This document shows positions 62,501 through 64,000 of a stretch of 64,000 bases of DNA, piece after piece. The stretch spans positions 51,460,001-51,524,000 of the forward strand of contig CM075101.1 in NCBI GenBank assembly GCA_037576195.1. Direction: 5' to 3'. The notes below the pieces were generated by a model that saw only the letters and a program-made list of their open reading frames with translations, was not told the origin of the DNA and searched no databases. The position numbers were made by a program, and so were the translations under genes. This stretch comes from Phytoseiulus persimilis. Taxonomy: Eukaryota; Arthropoda; Arachnida; Mesostigmata; Phytoseiidae. Position 1 is the stretch's first letter. Every line of letters starts with the position of its first letter.

Positions 62501-62982
62501 TCTCGGAATCACCCCTCTAGACTTGAAAAAGTATGGTCAGATTGGTCTCGGAATCATCCCTCCAGAGATGGGAAGTAATGGTCAGATTAGTCTCGGAATC
62601 ACCCCACCAGACTTGAAAATGTATGGCCAGATTGGTCTCGGAATCATCCCTCCAGAGATGGGAAGTAATGATCAGATTGGTCTCGGAATAACCCCTCTAG
62701 ACTTGGAAAAGTATGGTCAGATTGGTCTCGGAATCACCCCTCCAGACTTGAAAAAGTATGGTCAGATTGGTCCCGGAATCACCCCTCCAGAGTTGGGAAG
62801 TAATGGTCAGATTGGTCTCGGAATCACCCCTCTAGACTTGAAAAAGTATGGTCAGATTGGTCTCGGAATCACCCCTCTAGACTTGAAAAAGTATGGTCAG
62901 ATTGGTCTCGGAATCATCCCTCCAGAGATGGGAAGTAATGGTCAGATTGGTCTCGGAATCACCCCGCCAGACTTGAAAAAGT
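59505..62982. repeat. 45-bp minisatellite, about 77 copies
   Basis: The unit is GGTCAGATTGGTCTCGGAAT followed by CACCCCTCCAGAGTTGGAAAGTAAT, with substitutions such as GACTTG for GAGTTG and AAGTAT for AAGTAAT-type ends. The phase is kept exactly: the unit start at 59,520 and that at 62,940 differ by 3,420 bases, or 76 x 45, and every intermediate register checked agrees. Because 45 is a multiple of three, long frames arise in several registers. The + frame encodes a 15-residue repeat (GQIGLGITPPDLKKY) and is open for 38 units from 61,308 to 63,011, but carries about twelve TAG codons between 59,970 and 61,300. Higher-order blocks recur, for example at 60,211 and 60,526 (7 units apart) and at 60,131 and 60,986 (19 units apart). 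Confidence 0.97.
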
Positions 62983-63003
62983 GGGCTCCAGGCTTCAGTA
63001 GCA

Positions 63004-64000
63004 AAGACTAACAAGGATAAGATACAGAAGTCTACTTGCCCAATCCAGTTGCCCCCGGAAGCAACTCTCAGGGTAGAAGAGCCCATATCGGAGAACGAAT
63101 CAAGGAGTAGCAAGAAGCGCAAAGACCCTTCTTTTACAGATGAGGAAGAGTGCGATAAGAGGGCAAAAACCTGCGATTTGGGAGAAAAAATTGCTAGAAA
63201 TAAACAGTATAATCAAGAAGAAAATCGACGAATTATACGAGAACGAAGTCCATAACACCGCGAAAGTAGTCAAGAAGATCACCCAAGAACTCATCAGGGG
63301 AGTGGCGAGGCTTGAGAGAGAAGTCAGAGACCTCATCAAAGAGAGTGTGACGATCCCGATACAAGCTGAGACGAAACCCTGTGAGATATGTGCGAAACGC
63401 GAATGCGGAACAAAGGGTGCCTCAGAGCGGAAGACAAGATTAGAGCAAGAAGAAGCTGATAAAATAAAGAGAGAGATCTCAAATCTGGAAACCCTGGAAG
63501 GAATGGTACACCTTGCCGAGAAGAAATGGCCCAAGCAAACCTTCGAGAAGGTAACCAAAAGCAACGCTGGAATTGTCGGTAACCGCGGCTGCCGTGTACT
63601 CATCCACAGCGGCGATGATCAGGATCAGAGAACGACGAACATCATTGAGCAGCTGTCACGCTTCTTCCCCGCGGTCAAGGAAATCCACAGCCTCGAGGAC
63701 GGTGAGGTCGCTTCTACAACTGCACTGCTGTCGCCTGCGCTCCTAAGAGCAGGTGCCTCACAAGTCGCTAAAGAGAAGAGAACCCTCATCGTGGGAAAGA
63801 TCAAGAGCGCCGCTACACCGATAGACATCGCAGAAATACTTCAGAAAGTGGCAGAGCAGGTGAAAATGAGCTGTCATAAAATCGAAGAAAAGGTTCTGAT
63901 AAAGATACCGTGTAACTCCGACCACGAACTATATGGGAAACTCGCGGAGGCATGTTGGATCGTCAATGGCACTGAAGGTGGAGCAGAGCTCTCGCTCAAG
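63004..64000 (+). pseudogene. ORF1-like coiled-coil frame, running off the right edge
   Basis: From the end of the minisatellite a + frame reads KTNKDKIQKS, then an acidic/basic segment with SKKRKDPSF. It changes frame at an A6 run near 63,184-63,189. The second frame has an ATG at 63,140-63,142 and stays open to base 64,000 (287 codons from that ATG, still in phase at the edge). It begins with helix-rich sequence (INSIIKKKIDELYENEV, LIRGVARLEREVRDLIKE), has a CEICAKREC cluster, and ends with an alpha/beta-like region (GCRVLIHSGDD, KRTLIVGKIKSAATPIDIAE). I do not recognise a family. A coiled coil followed by a compact domain next to repetitive DNA fits a LINE ORF1 or a gag-like protein, but a host gene is possible. 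Confidence 0.4.

Noticed and set aside
1-64000. Bacterial-type systems (CRISPR arrays, operons, prophage)
   Set aside because: The spliced Ig/Fn3 gene and the LINE are eukaryotic. The tandem repeats have no spacers and are coding or minisatellite in nature.

Overview
The window is eukaryotic and almost certainly from an arthropod. Most of it (1 to about 51,500, + strand) is the 3' two-thirds of one enormous muscle gene, an invertebrate titin of the Sallimus/kettin (sls) type. The evidence is very long Pro/Glu/Val/Lys-rich repeat exons followed by one SH3 domain and a terminal set of 10 Ig and 5 fibronectin-III domains, with no kinase domain. Eleven exons are joined by short canonical GT..AG introns (84 to 221 bp, plus one of 779 bp). 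Nine of the ten introns are phase 1. The decayed retrotransposon downstream resembles transposons I remember from ticks. Together with the compact introns and roughly balanced base composition this suggests a parasitiform mite or tick, but that is an inference and no species is named.

Layout of the gene: exon A (1-16,646, open at the left edge) is about eight super-repeats of 1.9-2.1 kb. Exon B (17,426-24,286) and exon C (24,493-25,899) carry a repeat of about 120 residues. Exon D (26,001-43,544) holds an array of a roughly 35-residue repeat, then KKKSxPKEE-type repeats, including ten copies of a 25-codon unit. It is interrupted by six apparent single-base indels that cancel out. Exons E and F finish the elastic region and carry the SH3 domain. 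Exons G to K encode Ig1-8, Fn3-1, Ig9-10 and Fn3-2 to 5, ending with TGA at 51,175-51,177. About 16,400 codons of this one protein lie in the window, and the N-terminal Ig-rich part lies to the left. The likely role is a sarcomeric spring: elastic PEVK-like segments between Z-disc/I-band anchoring Ig domains (outside the window) and a thick-filament-binding Ig/Fn3 C-terminus.

51,178-55,576 is the 3' UTR and gene-poor sequence, with two faint antisense coding-like scraps. 55,577 to about 59,500 (- strand) is a dead LINE-type retrotransposon (ORF1 tail, endonuclease, reverse transcriptase, C-terminal zinc knuckle) that ends in a short hexamer repeat. 59,505-62,982 is a 45-bp minisatellite of about 77 copies with no net length change anywhere along it. 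From about 63,010 to the right edge an ORF1-like coiled-coil frame runs on the + strand, so the array lies between two divergently oriented mobile-element-like units.
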